NCBI RefSeq assembly: GCF_016904945.1
Contig: NZ_JADIKF010000039.1
Span: 248,001 to 312,000 of the forward strand
Reading direction: 5' to 3'
Length of the DNA: 64,000 nt
Source of the DNA: Dyella mobilis
GTDB lineage: Bacteria > Pseudomonadota > Gammaproteobacteria > Xanthomonadales > Rhodanobacteraceae
This document shows, piece after piece, positions 44,101 through 52,647 of the stretch. Position 1 is the first letter of the stretch; each line of letters starts with the position of its first letter. Made by a program: the position numbers and the translations under genes. The notes beneath the pieces were generated by a model. The model did no database searches. It was not told the origin of the DNA and saw only the letters and a program-made list of their open reading frames with translations.

Positions 44101-44783
44101 GCTATCTGACCTTGGATATCAGCGATACCGGCCCGGGCATTTCCGAAACCAGCCGCGTGCGCCTGTTCAAGCGCTTCGAGCAGGACGAAGGACCGCAGCG
44201 CAGTATCGGCAGCGGACTTGGCCTGGCGATATGCAACGAATTGGTGAGCCTGATGGGCGGCAGCCTGGTACTGGAATCGGTACTGGGCAAGGGCAGTACA
44301 TTCCGCGTGCATCTGCCGCTGCAGGTTGCACCGGAAGATGCGCGTGCGAAACCCGAGTCGCCCGTCGGATGGGAAGAGTGCTCACTGAATGTGCTGCTGG
44401 TCGAAAGCGATCCAACGGTCACCGATGCCATTCGCGGCATGCTGGAACATCAGGGGCATCGCGTGCGTTGTGCCACGCATGGATTGAATGCCCTGGCCGA
44501 ATTGGCGCAAGGGCAATGCGACGTCGTCGTGCTCGATCTGGACCTGCCTGGCATCGACGGATTCCAGCTGACCCAACTGATACGCCAGAGCACCAGCGGC
44601 GGCGAACACGTGCCGATCATTGCCATTTCGACGCGTACCCGCGCCGAAGAAGTGGCACACGGGCATCAGGTTGGCATCGACGGTTTCTTGCGCAAGCCGC
44701 TCACGGGCATACAGCTTTCGTCGGCGCTGGTGGCAGCGCTGGCGGTAAGGTCGGCGGCGCGAAGGGAAACCGATTCGGTGTGA
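41124..44783 (+). CDS. hybrid sensor histidine kinase with two-component-regulator beta-propeller
   Basis: A 1219-residue hybrid kinase. After an N-terminal hydrophobic segment come repeats of the Reg_prop type (about 65-720), each with IWFGT/LWIGS-like cores (GAIWFGTKSGIARFDG, GRLWIGSDRGVFRRNL). A Y_Y_Y domain follows (about 730-800, NHYRFRLNGFDSDWVDRDNH), then one transmembrane helix (about 802-826), HisKA with H857 in TLSHEIRTPMTGVIG, an ATPase domain (DTGPGIS, GSGLGLAIC) and a receiver with D1138 in VVVLDLDLPGIDG. Unlike Bacteroides HTCS proteins it has no AraC output domain, so a partner regulator is needed. The GTG at 41124 is tentative; GTG 41172 or ATG 41184 are alternatives. Confidence 0.9.
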   Translation: MREGSPRLTCLRGPLLVSVFMFGLAFLLGTSMPGAAMTASAPAVPVPQAAVHAPDEAPLPTPQFRRYSMGDGLPSTSVYAVAQDHDGAIWFGTKSGIARFDGVHFQVFRHIENDPDSLYDNSVSTLFVDKKGMIWAGGLNGGLSRYDPATGKFAHWGHDPGDPNSLTTDQVWVVAQTPDGTIWVGTSDGVDRMLPDGRSFEHVTIPVAGLYPRDAGMVASLYVDPKGRLWIGSDRGVFRRNLDGRFVRIKPVDPNQSMDTWRIDGDGDEVRISTARGLVVVGSDDQARLFGGSVIPHDTNVMTSTRDAKGHLWIGTQRGMYLQMRVNGPVTAVMDQPLLFGNLPGSWVWQTFVDREGGLWVAMLDGGVAYLAPGWGRFSRFTHVPDDASSLRDSQATTMARGRDGRHVWVGERDGRIDRLDPVTGGVEHILSGLHGSVLGMTEDFHQRLWIAVEGALYRYDYVHNRLDQVDPQETTLLRPREVEPGPEGKMYVRTFGDGLFSIDPESLAITPAAMDKPSEKVRWGSEMMLYKGTFWYASDGGLMWFDSAHDRFAMVPGVPQAQINAFDFDHTGIWIVTADGLTHYHRQGQGLVLDRTVDAARGWPSLEVVDLDVDCYGRLWIFSIDGLWRFNPSNGVFKQMGLQNGLTNGEFSRGFALMPTGYLYAATMGGVVGFDPDKVEAKPVSPQLSITQVTVMRKGVVQSLPLSPQPIKVGWRDSQLHIQSRVFSYIDPWANHYRFRLNGFDSDWVDRDNHGEREFTGLGSGDYSLEIMARGADGGWVYLDTPLRIHVQSPPWLRWWAWLLYACLAVALIFLVLLAWRRRLVHRRRMQLAEQRHLVAEQASAAKSQFLATLSHEIRTPMTGVIGMAELLLSTSLSETQREYAQSMQRASHVLLKLLNDALDMARIEAGRLVLEPVPFDVRALVQDVERLQKGVAQAKGLAFQVQVDEDVPVSLVGDALRIRQVLFNLANNAVKFTEHGHVAMHAGWKDGYLTLDISDTGPGISETSRVRLFKRFEQDEGPQRSIGSGLGLAICNELVSLMGGSLVLESVLGKGSTFRVHLPLQVAPEDARAKPESPVGWEECSLNVLLVESDPTVTDAIRGMLEHQGHRVRCATHGLNALAELAQGQCDVVVLDLDLPGIDGFQLTQLIRQSTSGGEHVPIIAISTRTRAEEVAHGHQVGIDGFLRKPLTGIQLSSALVAALAVRSAARRETDSV

Positions 44784-44808
44784 CGAGCGACCTGTCTGGT
44801 CGCCAACG

Positions 44809-45231
44809 TCACATGTCGAACTTGTTCACCTCAAATCCAAGTCGCAGGTATTCCCGCCAGCGGGTGCGCGATCCGTCCCGCTCGGCGGGGTCGGCTGCCA
44901 CCACTTCCAGCACGCGATCGCCATAGCTTTGCGGACATTGTTCGCGCAGGTTGATCGTCAGCGGGCGGGTCGGTGTGTCCACGCCGGGCGGAGCGATCAA
45001 TACGGCGGTGTGTTCGTCGTCGTCATCGCCCGCCAATTGATGGGGGATGTAGGCGTTTTCGTCGAACGACCACAGCAAGTCGTCCAGCGCTTCGGCCTGT
45101 GCAAAATCGCGGGTAAGGATCAGCGCGGGCTGTTGCGCGGCATAGGCCTTGCGCGCCAGCTCGCAGACGAGCAGCAGGGGCTGCTCGCTGAAGCGTGGCT
45201 TGGCTATCAGGTAGAAGTCGGCGCGGGGCAT
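44809..45231 (-). CDS. holC: DNA polymerase III subunit chi
   Basis: HolC, 140 residues, is the clamp-loader subunit that binds SSB and the psi subunit. Motifs: start MPRADFYLIAKPRF, LLLVCELARKAYAAQQPALI, the conserved core LDDLLWSFDENAYIPHQL and the end REQCPQSYGDRVLEVVAADP. Length is normal. It follows pepA on the minus strand by about 95 nt, the order seen in many gammaproteobacteria, so the two are probably co-transcribed. The gap contains a purine-rich run and no clear terminator. Confidence 0.93.
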   Translation of the reverse strand: MPRADFYLIAKPRFSEQPLLLVCELARKAYAAQQPALILTRDFAQAEALDDLLWSFDENAYIPHQLAGDDDDEHTAVLIAPPGVDTPTRPLTINLREQCPQSYGDRVLEVVAADPAERDGSRTRWREYLRLGFEVNKFDM

Positions 45232-45325
45232 CGTTTAGTGTAGAGAGGAGTCGGGAGTGAGTGACGAGAGAAGAGCATAGAGCCGCACGGATCTTTTTTT
45301 TCTCTCGTTCCTCACGCCGCTTCGC

Positions 45326-46813
45326 TCACTTCTCGCATCGATCGATCAGCCACTGTGCCAGCAGCGGCACTGGACGGCCGGTGGCCAGGCCCTTGCGGCC
45401 TTCGTCCCACGCGGTGCCGGCGATGTCCAGGTGCGCCCAGCGCTGCCCTTCCGTGAAGCGCGAAAGGAAACAGCCGGCGGTAATCGCACCTGCGTTCTTG
45501 CCGCCGATGTTGGCGACATCGGCAAAGCCCGAATCCAGCTGAACCTGATAGTCATCCCACAACGGCAGGCGCCATGCGCGATCGAGCGAATTTTCACCCG
45601 CGCCGAGCAGTTCCTCAGCAAGATCGTCGTGCTTGCTCATCAGGCCGCTGGCGTATTTGCCCAGGGCGATCACACACGCGCCGGTCAGAGTGGCCGCGTC
45701 GATCAGGGTCTTGGGCTGGAAGGTCTGCGCGGTATAGGTCAGCGCGTCGCACAGGATCAGTCGGCCTTCGGCATCGGTATTGAGCACTTCGATGGTGATG
45801 CCGGAAAGGCTGGTGAGCACGTCGCCGGGGCGGTAGCTGTCGCCGTCCGGCATGTTTTCCACCGCCGGCACCACGCACACCAGATTGAGTTTCAGCCCCA
45901 TCTTCACCGCCGACACGAAGGCACCCAGCACGCCGGCCGCGCCACCCATGTCGAATTTCATTTCTTCCATGCCAGGGCCGGGCTTGAGGCTGATGCCGCC
46001 GGTGTCGAAGGTGATGCCCTTGCCGACAAAAGCGTAAGGTTTTTCGTCAGCGTCGCCGCCCTTGTATTCGAGCACGATCAGTTTCGGCTTGTTGGCCGAA
46101 CCGCGACCCACGGCAAGCAGCGAACCGAATCCGAGCCGCGCCATCTCTTCGTGATCGAGCACGTTGCAATGGACGGTGTCGTGGGCCTGAGCAAATTGCA
46201 CGGCCTGTTCGGCGATATAGGCGGGATTGCAGATATTTGGCGGCAGGTTCGCAAGTTCGCGCGCAAAGCGCACGCCTTCGGCAATGGCGGCAGCCTGGTC
46301 GATGCCGGCCTGCGCCTGCTCCGTGCCGGCGAAGGTGATGCTGGCCAGTTCAGGCTGTCCCTTGTCGCGCGGCTTTACCGTGGCGGTGTAGCGATAGGTT
46401 GCATGATCGGAGGCCAGGGCGGCGGTACGCGCGCGCCAGGCGATGTCGCGGCCCGGGACGTCGACTTCGGCCAGGAACGACACGGCGCTTTCGATCGGCA
46501 GGCGGGACAAGGCACGCGCGGCTTCGAGGTTCACTTTCTGGAAACGAGCGGCATCGAAGGTCTTCTGCGAGCCCAGGCCAACCACCAATACACGCTTGGC
46601 CTTGACTCCTTCCGGTGCAAACAGCACGGTGGTGGAGGCGGCCTTGCCGTTGATGTCGCCACTTTCGACCTGGCGCTTGATCGCGCCTCCGGCGGCACTG
46701 TCCACACGCGCCGCAGCGCTGGTAAGCAGGCCGTTCTCGTAGACGCCGACCACGATGCAAGGAGTTTCGGCGGTTTCGGGGGCGGCAGAGCCAAGGCTGA
46801 ATTGAAGCGTCAT
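45326..46813 (-). CDS. pepA: leucyl aminopeptidase PepA
   Basis: A 495-residue M17 aminopeptidase that removes N-terminal residues from peptides using two metal ions; E. coli PepA also binds DNA at Xer sites. The C-terminal catalytic domain has VGKGITFDTGGISLKPG (Lys and Asp ligands), KFDMGGAAGVLGAF, the signature NTDAEGRLILCDALTY and KTLIDAATLTGACVIALG. ATG 46813 is favoured because AGGAA is then about 7 nt away; the ATG two codons upstream (46819) touches the ribosome site. It is divergent from lptF with 95 bp between the starts. Confidence 0.95.
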   Translation of the reverse strand: MTLQFSLGSAAPETAETPCIVVGVYENGLLTSAAARVDSAAGGAIKRQVESGDINGKAASTTVLFAPEGVKAKRVLVVGLGSQKTFDAARFQKVNLEAARALSRLPIESAVSFLAEVDVPGRDIAWRARTAALASDHATYRYTATVKPRDKGQPELASITFAGTEQAQAGIDQAAAIAEGVRFARELANLPPNICNPAYIAEQAVQFAQAHDTVHCNVLDHEEMARLGFGSLLAVGRGSANKPKLIVLEYKGGDADEKPYAFVGKGITFDTGGISLKPGPGMEEMKFDMGGAAGVLGAFVSAVKMGLKLNLVCVVPAVENMPDGDSYRPGDVLTSLSGITIEVLNTDAEGRLILCDALTYTAQTFQPKTLIDAATLTGACVIALGKYASGLMSKHDDLAEELLGAGENSLDRAWRLPLWDDYQVQLDSGFADVANIGGKNAGAITAGCFLSRFTEGQRWAHLDIAGTAWDEGRKGLATGRPVPLLAQWLIDRCEK

Positions 46814-46908
46814 CGTCATTTCCTGCGGGAGGCCGGCGCGCGTCGAACCGGCTAGACTAAAGGTTTGCCTCCCAGGGCTGGGGGGCATGGAACCCACGAT
46901 TCTATCGC

Positions 46909-48012
46909 ATGCTGAGCATCCTAGACCGATACTTCCTGCGCGAGCTTGGCCAGACGGTAGGCGCCACCGTCATCGTCCTGCTGGTCATCATGGCCGGCAC
47001 GTCTTTCGCGCACGTGCTTGAGCAGGTCGCCAAAGGCAGCTTTCCGGCCAGCGTCATGTTCCAGGTGCTGGGCCTGAACATGGTCGACAGCCTGTCGGGC
47101 ATGCTGCCGCTGGCTGGCTTTCTCGGGGTGCTGCAGTCGTTCGGCCGCATGTACCGCGAGAGCGAAATGCACGTGCTCGCTTCCTCGGGCATGGGCATGG
47201 CCGGGCTGTTGCGCCCTGCCTCGATCGTTGCCGGCTTCATGATCATCGCCGTCAGCACCGTCTCGATGTGGCTGGGGCCGTTGGCGTCGCGCACCTCTGA
47301 CAACCTCGTCGCCGCCGCCAACCGTTCGATCATCGCTGCGGGCCTCGACGCCGGGCGTTTTACCGAACTGCCAGGCAAGGGCGGCATCATCCTGGTCGAC
47401 TACCTGAGTCGTGATGGCCAGCAACTGGGCAACACGTTCATTGCTCAGGAACGCACCAACAAGGATGGCAGCCTGACCATGAAGATGGCGACCGGCAAGA
47501 ACGGGCATCTGTATTCCAACAGCGATTCCAGCGACCGTTACCTCGCCCTGCATACCGGCTGGCAGTATGAAATTCCGCTCGGTGCCGACAATTGGCGCCG
47601 CATGCAATACGTGCGCAACGACAGCGCACTCTCGTCGATCCAGTCGGATGACGAAGCCGATCCGATCCACAATCTGGACATGATCGACCTTGCCAAAAAC
47701 AACACGCCGGACGCCCGCGCCGAGTTTGCCTGGCGTACCGTGGTGCCGATGATGACGCTTGCCCTGCTGATGCTGGCCATGCCGTTGTCGCGGCAAACTC
47801 CGCGTGAACCGCGTTATGGCCGCATGCTGATCGCCGTGCTCGGTTTTTTCCTTTACTACAACCTGCTGCAGCTGTGCCGTGGCCAGTTGGCCAAGGGACA
47901 TTGGCATCACGCCTGGCCCATGTGGCTGATCAGTCTCGGGCTGTTTTCGATTGCGGCGATGGCTTTCCGTAACCATTACATCGCGCGCAAACCGCGCAAG
48001 GCGAGCGCCTGA
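46909..48012 (+). CDS. lptF: LPS export system permease LptF
   Basis: LptF, 367 residues, an inner-membrane permease of the LptB2FG transporter that extracts lipopolysaccharide. It starts LSILDRYFLRELGQTVGATV, with three transmembrane helices before the periplasmic beta-jellyroll domain (about 135-270) and three after (MMTLALLMLAMPLSRQTPRE; FFLYYNLLQLCRGQLA). RESEMHVLASSGMG is the coupling-helix region shared with LptG. It is followed by lptG with a 1-bp overlap (TGATG). Confidence 0.96.
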   Translation: MLSILDRYFLRELGQTVGATVIVLLVIMAGTSFAHVLEQVAKGSFPASVMFQVLGLNMVDSLSGMLPLAGFLGVLQSFGRMYRESEMHVLASSGMGMAGLLRPASIVAGFMIIAVSTVSMWLGPLASRTSDNLVAAANRSIIAAGLDAGRFTELPGKGGIILVDYLSRDGQQLGNTFIAQERTNKDGSLTMKMATGKNGHLYSNSDSSDRYLALHTGWQYEIPLGADNWRRMQYVRNDSALSSIQSDDEADPIHNLDMIDLAKNNTPDARAEFAWRTVVPMMTLALLMLAMPLSRQTPREPRYGRMLIAVLGFFLYYNLLQLCRGQLAKGHWHHAWPMWLISLGLFSIAAMAFRNHYIARKPRKASA

Positions 48013-49115
48013 TGGCGGCTGTGCGTATCAAACGGGTGGATTGGCTGATCGGCGTCACCGTGCTCGGCTCGATGCTGCTGGTGTGGCTGGTGTTGATCGG
48101 GCTGGACGCGATGATGCAGTTCGGGCGCCAGCTGGGCTTCATCGGTCGCAATGGCTATACGCTCAGCAACGCCATCTTCTACGTGGTGGTGACCATTCCT
48201 CGCCGCATGTACGAGATGTTTACGTTCGCGGCGTTGATTGGCGGATTGCTCGGGCTCGGCGGCCTGGCCTCGACTGGCGAGCTGACCGCGTTGCGTGCGG
48301 CAGGAATGTCGCGTTTGCGCATTGCCGTGTCAGCGGTGGGCATCGTGGCCGTGTTGGTGGCCGGTGTGGTGGTGATGGGTGAAACCGTCGGCCCCTGGGG
48401 GGATCAACAGGCGCAGGCTCTGCAGGTGCGCCTGCGCTCGGGCGGCAATCTCGGACTTACCAGCAGCGGCCTGTGGGCGCGCGACGGCGACCGCATCATC
48501 AATGCGAAAAGCCAGGCGCTGCGTAATGCCGGTGACCACTCCTACGTGCAGTTGATGGACGTGCGCGTGTTCACCCTCACGCCAGACGGCCAGCAGCTCA
48601 GCCGCTTCGACCAGGCCAACACGGCCGAGCAGGTGGGCAAGCAGTGGGTGCTGGACAAGGTACGCACCACCACCGTCGACGACAATGGCGTGCATAGCAG
48701 CACATCCCAGAGCGAACGCTGGGATTCCAAGCTGGATCCGGAGGTGCTGCAGCAGTCGCTGGTACAGCCGCAGTATCTGGCCATGCGCGATCTGCAGCAC
48801 ATCATCGACTACAAGAAAAAGAACGGCGAAAACACCCGGCCTTATGAAATCCCGCTGTGGAGCCGCGTGATGTACCCGTTCAACGTGCTGGTACTGGTGT
48901 TGTGCTCGATGCCGTTCGCCTTTGGCGCATTGCGTTCGGGCGGCCTGGGCAAGCGCATCTTCATGGGCATGATTCTCGCCATCAGCTGGTATTTCGTGCA
49001 GAAGGCGATTGTGAGCTTCGGCACCGTTTATGGCATACCGCCTCTGATGGCGAACATTCTTCCTGCGGTACTGTTGGCGGTTATCGGCTGGTTCTACTTC
49101 CGAAAGCATGCGTGA
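48012..49115 (+). CDS. lptG: LPS export system permease LptG
   Basis: LptG, 367 residues, the second permease of the LPS exporter. It has the same layout as LptF: N-terminal helices (VTVLGSMLLVWLVLIGLDAM), coupling region GELTALRAAGMSRLRIAVSA, periplasmic jellyroll (about 135-270) and C-terminal helices (YPFNVLVLVLCSMPFAFGAL; VQKAIVSFGTVYGIPPLMAN). The start shares one base with the lptF stop and the 3' end overlaps a PIN-domain gene by 8 bp. Confidence 0.96.
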   Translation: MAAVRIKRVDWLIGVTVLGSMLLVWLVLIGLDAMMQFGRQLGFIGRNGYTLSNAIFYVVVTIPRRMYEMFTFAALIGGLLGLGGLASTGELTALRAAGMSRLRIAVSAVGIVAVLVAGVVVMGETVGPWGDQQAQALQVRLRSGGNLGLTSSGLWARDGDRIINAKSQALRNAGDHSYVQLMDVRVFTLTPDGQQLSRFDQANTAEQVGKQWVLDKVRTTTVDDNGVHSSTSQSERWDSKLDPEVLQQSLVQPQYLAMRDLQHIIDYKKKNGENTRPYEIPLWSRVMYPFNVLVLVLCSMPFAFGALRSGGLGKRIFMGMILAISWYFVQKAIVSFGTVYGIPPLMANILPAVLLAVIGWFYFRKHA

Positions 49116-49581
49116 GGCGGGCGACAGTACGTCGCTTTCCCGGCCAAGATACGTCCCGGACACGAACGTCTGCCTGGATCTGTTCGTGTTCGACGATCCG
49201 CAGTGCGCGTCGCTGTTGGCAGACGTGCAAGCGGGGCGTGTCGAGCTGGTTACGCGTCAGGATTGCCGTGCGGAATGGCTTGCGGTGCTCGGCTATCCCC
49301 AGCTGGGTTTGAGCGAGGCCCGGCAAGAGCAGGCCCGGGCGCACTTCGATGCACTGGTGCGTGAAGCACCTTTGATGGCGACCTTGCAAAACTCCGTGGC
49401 CCTGCCGCGATGCCGCGATCCGGACGATCAGAAATTTCTCGAGCTGGCGTATCAGGCGCAAGCCACGGCGTTGCTCACGCGCGATGACGAACTCCTTCGT
49501 CTTGCTCGCCGTACGAAAAAGGCAGGACTCTTTGCCATTCTTCCACCCGGTTCGTGGCAAGCGGCGTTAAGCTCGGCCTGA
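49108..49581 (+). CDS. PIN domain protein (COG1569-like)
   Basis: A 157-residue PIN-fold protein, a family of Mg2+-dependent RNases often acting as toxins. The acidic active-site residues are visible: Asp in YVPDTNVCLDLF, Glu in DCRAEWLAVLG, and Asp in CRDPDDQKFLELAY and LLTRDDELLRLA. The pattern is that of COG1569-type putative toxins. No antitoxin-like small gene is adjacent: upstream is lptG, overlapping by 8 bp, and downstream threonine aldolase. It may therefore be a housekeeping nuclease co-expressed with the LPS permeases. The start GTG/ATG choice is fixed by the overlap at 49108 (ATGCGTGAGG). Confidence 0.85.
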   Translation: MREAGDSTSLSRPRYVPDTNVCLDLFVFDDPQCASLLADVQAGRVELVTRQDCRAEWLAVLGYPQLGLSEARQEQARAHFDALVREAPLMATLQNSVALPRCRDPDDQKFLELAYQAQATALLTRDDELLRLARRTKKAGLFAILPPGSWQAALSSA

Positions 49582-49647
49582 TACCTTGCCGATCCCCGTT
49601 GCCGGCGGCAAAGTGAGGCATTCTTTTGCGGGCAAGCGAGGTAGGTC

Positions 49648-50664
49648 ATGGATTGGGTCGATCTGCGCAGCGATACGGTAACCAGGCCGACGCGGGCGAT
49701 GCGCGAGGCGATGCTGGAAGCCGACGTTGGCGATGATGTCTACGGCGAAGATCCCACCGTCAATATTTTGCAGCAGCGGTTGGCCGGCGACCTGGGTTTC
49801 GAAGCCGGCCTGTTCGTGCCGTCGGGCACGCAATCGAACCTGCTGGCCTTGATGTCGCATTGCGAGCGCGGCGACGAATACATCGTCGGAGCCGATGCGC
49901 ACACGTATAAATTCGAAGGCGGCGGCGCGGCGGTGCTCGGCTCGATTCAGCCACAGCCGATTGCGCACGACGTCGACGGTTCCTTGCCGCTGGACAAAGT
50001 GGCAGCGGCGATCAAGCCCATCGATCCGCATTTTGCGCGGACTCGCCTGCTGGCGCTGGAAAATACCTGGCACGGGCGCGTCTTGCCGATGGATTATCTG
50101 CGCGATGCGCGCGACCTGGTGCGTGAGCGCGGACTGGCCCTGCACCTGGATGGTGCGCGGCTTTATAACGCCGCCGTGGCCAGTGGCGTGCGGCCGGCGG
50201 AGATCGCCCGCCATTTTGACAGCGTGTCCATCTGTCTCTCCAAAGGACTGGGCGCACCGGTCGGTTCCGTGCTGGTCGGTTCTGCGGCATTGATCGACAA
50301 GGCGCGCCGCTGGCGCAAGGTGACGGGCGGAGGCTGGCGCCAGGCGGGGATGCTGGCGGCGGCCTGCCTGCACGCACTGGACCATCACGTCGAGCGTCTC
50401 GCCGACGATCACGCGCGTGCGGCGCGTCTGGCGCAAGGGTTGCGCGACATTCCCGGCCTGAATCTGCTCGGATTACACACCAACATGGTGTTCGTCGACG
50501 TGCCGGCGGCGCGCTTGCGCGAATTGGATGCGCATCTGCGCGCGGCAAGCATACGCATCAGCATCGGCTATTTGCCGACGCTGCGGCTGGTGACGCATCT
50601 GGATATCGACGACGCGGGTGTCGAGCGCGTCATCGATGCATTCAAGACGTTCTTCGCGAACTGA
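49648..50664 (+). CDS. ltaE: low-specificity L-threonine aldolase
   Basis: A 338-residue PLP enzyme that cleaves L-threonine/allo-threonine to glycine and acetaldehyde. It begins with [20 protein letters not shown], typical of the family; [31 protein letters not shown] and the PLP Lys in [18 protein letters not shown] follow. Length is normal. The ATG at 49648 is preceded by a purine-rich GCGAGGTAGGTC. It is separated from the PIN gene by 66 nt and ends before a perfect hairpin shared with phaZ. Confidence 0.95.
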   Translation: MDWVDLRSDTVTRPTRAMREAMLEADVGDDVYGEDPTVNILQQRLAGDLGFEAGLFVPSGTQSNLLALMSHCERGDEYIVGADAHTYKFEGGGAAVLGSIQPQPIAHDVDGSLPLDKVAAAIKPIDPHFARTRLLALENTWHGRVLPMDYLRDARDLVRERGLALHLDGARLYNAAVASGVRPAEIARHFDSVSICLSKGLGAPVGSVLVGSAALIDKARRWRKVTGGGWRQAGMLAAACLHALDHHVERLADDHARAARLAQGLRDIPGLNLLGLHTNMVFVDVPAARLRELDAHLRAASIRISIGYLPTLRLVTHLDIDDAGVERVIDAFKTFFAN

Positions 50665-50670
50665 GACCGG

Positions 50671-50695
50671 CCCCGCCACGTTCGTCGTGGCGGGG
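50671..50695. terminator. hairpin between convergent ltaE and phaZ
   Basis: CCCCGCCACG and CGTGGCGGGG form a perfect 10-bp stem with loop TTCGT, 6 nt after the ltaE stop and 5 nt before the end of phaZ. No long T-tract on either side, but position suggests a bidirectional terminator. Confidence 0.6.
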
Positions 50696-50700
50696 AAGTT

Positions 50701-51969
50701 TCAAGCGCGCTTGGAAACCAGTGCCAAGTCCGAGCGCCGGATGAATTCGCGCACCTGCGGATAGACCACTTCGCGCCAGCGCCGTCCGCTGAAAATGCCG
50801 TAGTGCCCGGCGCCTTCGATCACCTTGTGCGCGCGGCGCGACGATGGAATGCCGGTACAGAGATCGTGTGCGGCCTCGGTTTGGCCGATGCCGGCGATAT
50901 CGTCCAGTTCGCCTTCGATGGTCAGCAGGCTGGTGCGCTTGATCGCCGCAGGAGTGACGCGCTCGCCGTTGACGTCCCACAGCCCACGCGGCAGCAGGAA
51001 TTGCTGGAACACGGTGCTGATGGTGTCCAGGTAGAACTCGGCCGGCATGTCCAGCACGGCGTTGTATTCGTCGTAGAACTTGCGGTGTGCCTGTGCATCG
51101 TCGAGGTCGCCGCGCAGCAGGTTCAGATAGAAATCCCAATGCGAATTGAAATGGCGGTTGGGATTCATGGCAATGAATCCGGCGTGCTGGAGAAATCCCG
51201 GGTAAACCTCGCGGCCGTGGCCGGGATAATTGGTCGGCACGGTGTGGATCACGTTGCCCTTGAACCAGCTCAACGGCTGGGTGGTGGCCAGGTTGTTGAC
51301 CTGGGTGGGGCTGCGGCGCGGATCGATCGGGCCGCCCATCATGATCATGCTGCGCGGGGTGGCTTCGCCACGCGCGGCCATCAGCGAAATGGCGGCCAGC
51401 ACCGGCACGGTCGGCTGACAGACCGAGATCACGTGCAGCGATTCGGCGCCGATGTGGCGGATGAATTGCTCGATGGTGGCGACATAGTCGTCCAGGTGGA
51501 ACGGACCTTCCCCGGCAGGCACCATGCGCGCATCGACCCAGTCGGTGATGTAGACCTTGTGGTCGAGCAGCAGGGTGCGCACGGTGTCGCGCAGCAGCGT
51601 GGCGTGATGGCCGGACAGCGGCGCCACGATCAGCACCGCCGGCTCGTTCTTCATCTTCTCGATGGTTTCCGGATCGTCGCTGAAACGCTTGAAGCGGCGA
51701 AGCTGGCAGAACGGCGTTTCCAGGTCGATCCGTTCGACGATGGCGATCTGGTTGCCTTGCGTGTTGGTGATGCTGTGAATGTCGAAGGACGGTTTTTCGT
51801 AATCCTTGCCCAGGCGATGGATCAGCTCATAGCCCGCCGCCATGCGCTGCGCACCCGGCAACTGGGCCAGGGGGCTGCTGGGATCGGTCAGCATGCGTGC
51901 GCTGGCCTCGGCGTAGTGGCTGAGCGGGCTGAGGAAGGCGCGTTGCCATTCGTGGAGTTGGTAAAGCAT
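50701..51969 (-). CDS. phaZ: intracellular poly(3-hydroxybutyrate) depolymerase
   Basis: A 422-residue alpha/beta-hydrolase of the intracellular PHB depolymerase family that mobilises storage granules. The nucleophile is the Cys in HVISVCQPTVPVLAA, with the acid in TIEGELDDIAGIGQ and the His in EGAGHYGIFSGRRW. Other family segments are LLDHKVYITDWVDARMVP and HFNSHWDFYLNLLRGD. No signal peptide, as expected for the intracellular enzymes. It lies alone between convergent ltaE and an AT-rich upstream region (52020-52080). No PHB synthase is in the window. Confidence 0.93.
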   Translation of the reverse strand: MLYQLHEWQRAFLSPLSHYAEASARMLTDPSSPLAQLPGAQRMAAGYELIHRLGKDYEKPSFDIHSITNTQGNQIAIVERIDLETPFCQLRRFKRFSDDPETIEKMKNEPAVLIVAPLSGHHATLLRDTVRTLLLDHKVYITDWVDARMVPAGEGPFHLDDYVATIEQFIRHIGAESLHVISVCQPTVPVLAAISLMAARGEATPRSMIMMGGPIDPRRSPTQVNNLATTQPLSWFKGNVIHTVPTNYPGHGREVYPGFLQHAGFIAMNPNRHFNSHWDFYLNLLRGDLDDAQAHRKFYDEYNAVLDMPAEFYLDTISTVFQQFLLPRGLWDVNGERVTPAAIKRTSLLTIEGELDDIAGIGQTEAAHDLCTGIPSSRRAHKVIEGAGHYGIFSGRRWREVVYPQVREFIRRSDLALVSKRA

Positions 51970-52120
51970 GGCGGGCGGACCAAGGATCTTCTAAAGCTGC
52001 ATCATAGCTGGTTATGGCACGGATTGCTGCATTGCAGAAGATCAAAGTTTCTTTATAAATCAATAAATTGCTAATTAAGCCCTGTCTCATGGGTGTGAGA
52101 CTTTGGATCGAGAAGAATTT

Positions 52121-52621
52121 TCATCCAATCCGGTGGATTTCAGTGCCTGCCGCAAGGTCGTGGACGGCGCGGCGGCGGGGCACGAACAAGGCAGCGGCAA
52201 ACCAGGCGATCCAGCCCCCGGCTACCGCCCAAAGGACAGGCTTCAGGCCAAGCACCGGGGCCAGAAACAGAAACAGCAGGGGCAGGGCTGCCACCAGCGC
52301 GCGGATCAGCGCCTGTTGCCAGGTCAGCGGTGCGCCATTGCCGTTCGTCACCCGAATTCGCCAGGGGCGCATGCCCAGGGTTTGTCCGCCCCGCAGCCAG
52401 GACACCACGAAATAGGCCGCCACGACGATCGCCTGCAGCGGTTGGTACCACCATGCGATGTGCACCTGGGTGCCGGTGGTGATCAGTTGCCCGTGCGTGG
52501 CGAGTTGGCACACCAGGCCTACGACCATCACGATGGCCAGAACCGCGACCAGGTCGTAGACCAGGGCGATCAGTCGCCGCCACAGCGGGCAAATCACATC
52601 GTTTGTTTTCACTTCGGTCAT
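52121..52621 (-). CDS. RDD family membrane protein
   Basis: A 166-residue membrane protein of the RDD family. Three transmembrane helices are seen (LIALVYDLVAVLAIVMVVGL; LQAIVVAAYFVVSWL; LVAALPLLFLFLAPVLG...). The hallmark residues appear as LWRRLIALVYD at the start, GQTLGMRPWRIRV and RRAVHDLAAGT at the end. RDD proteins are of largely unknown function; some act in Na+/H+ antiport. Start ATG 52621 is only 26 bp from the divergent xerD start, so each gene's promoter probably lies within the other's 5' coding region. Confidence 0.88.
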   Translation of the reverse strand: MTEVKTNDVICPLWRRLIALVYDLVAVLAIVMVVGLVCQLATHGQLITTGTQVHIAWWYQPLQAIVVAAYFVVSWLRGGQTLGMRPWRIRVTNGNGAPLTWQQALIRALVAALPLLFLFLAPVLGLKPVLWAVAGGWIAWFAAALFVPRRRAVHDLAAGTEIHRIG

Positions 52622-52647
52622 CGATCGGCTTGCAAGGCGCCTGCGCA

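Noticed and set aside
42555..44312. A 585-codon minus-strand frame inside the hybrid kinase gene
   Set aside because: Shadow frame over a gene whose HisKA, ATPase and receiver motifs are all on the plus strand.
52084..52101. Hairpin GTCTCA/TGAGAC near the end of the RDD gene
   Set aside because: Only 6 bp with no T-tract; too weak to call a terminator.
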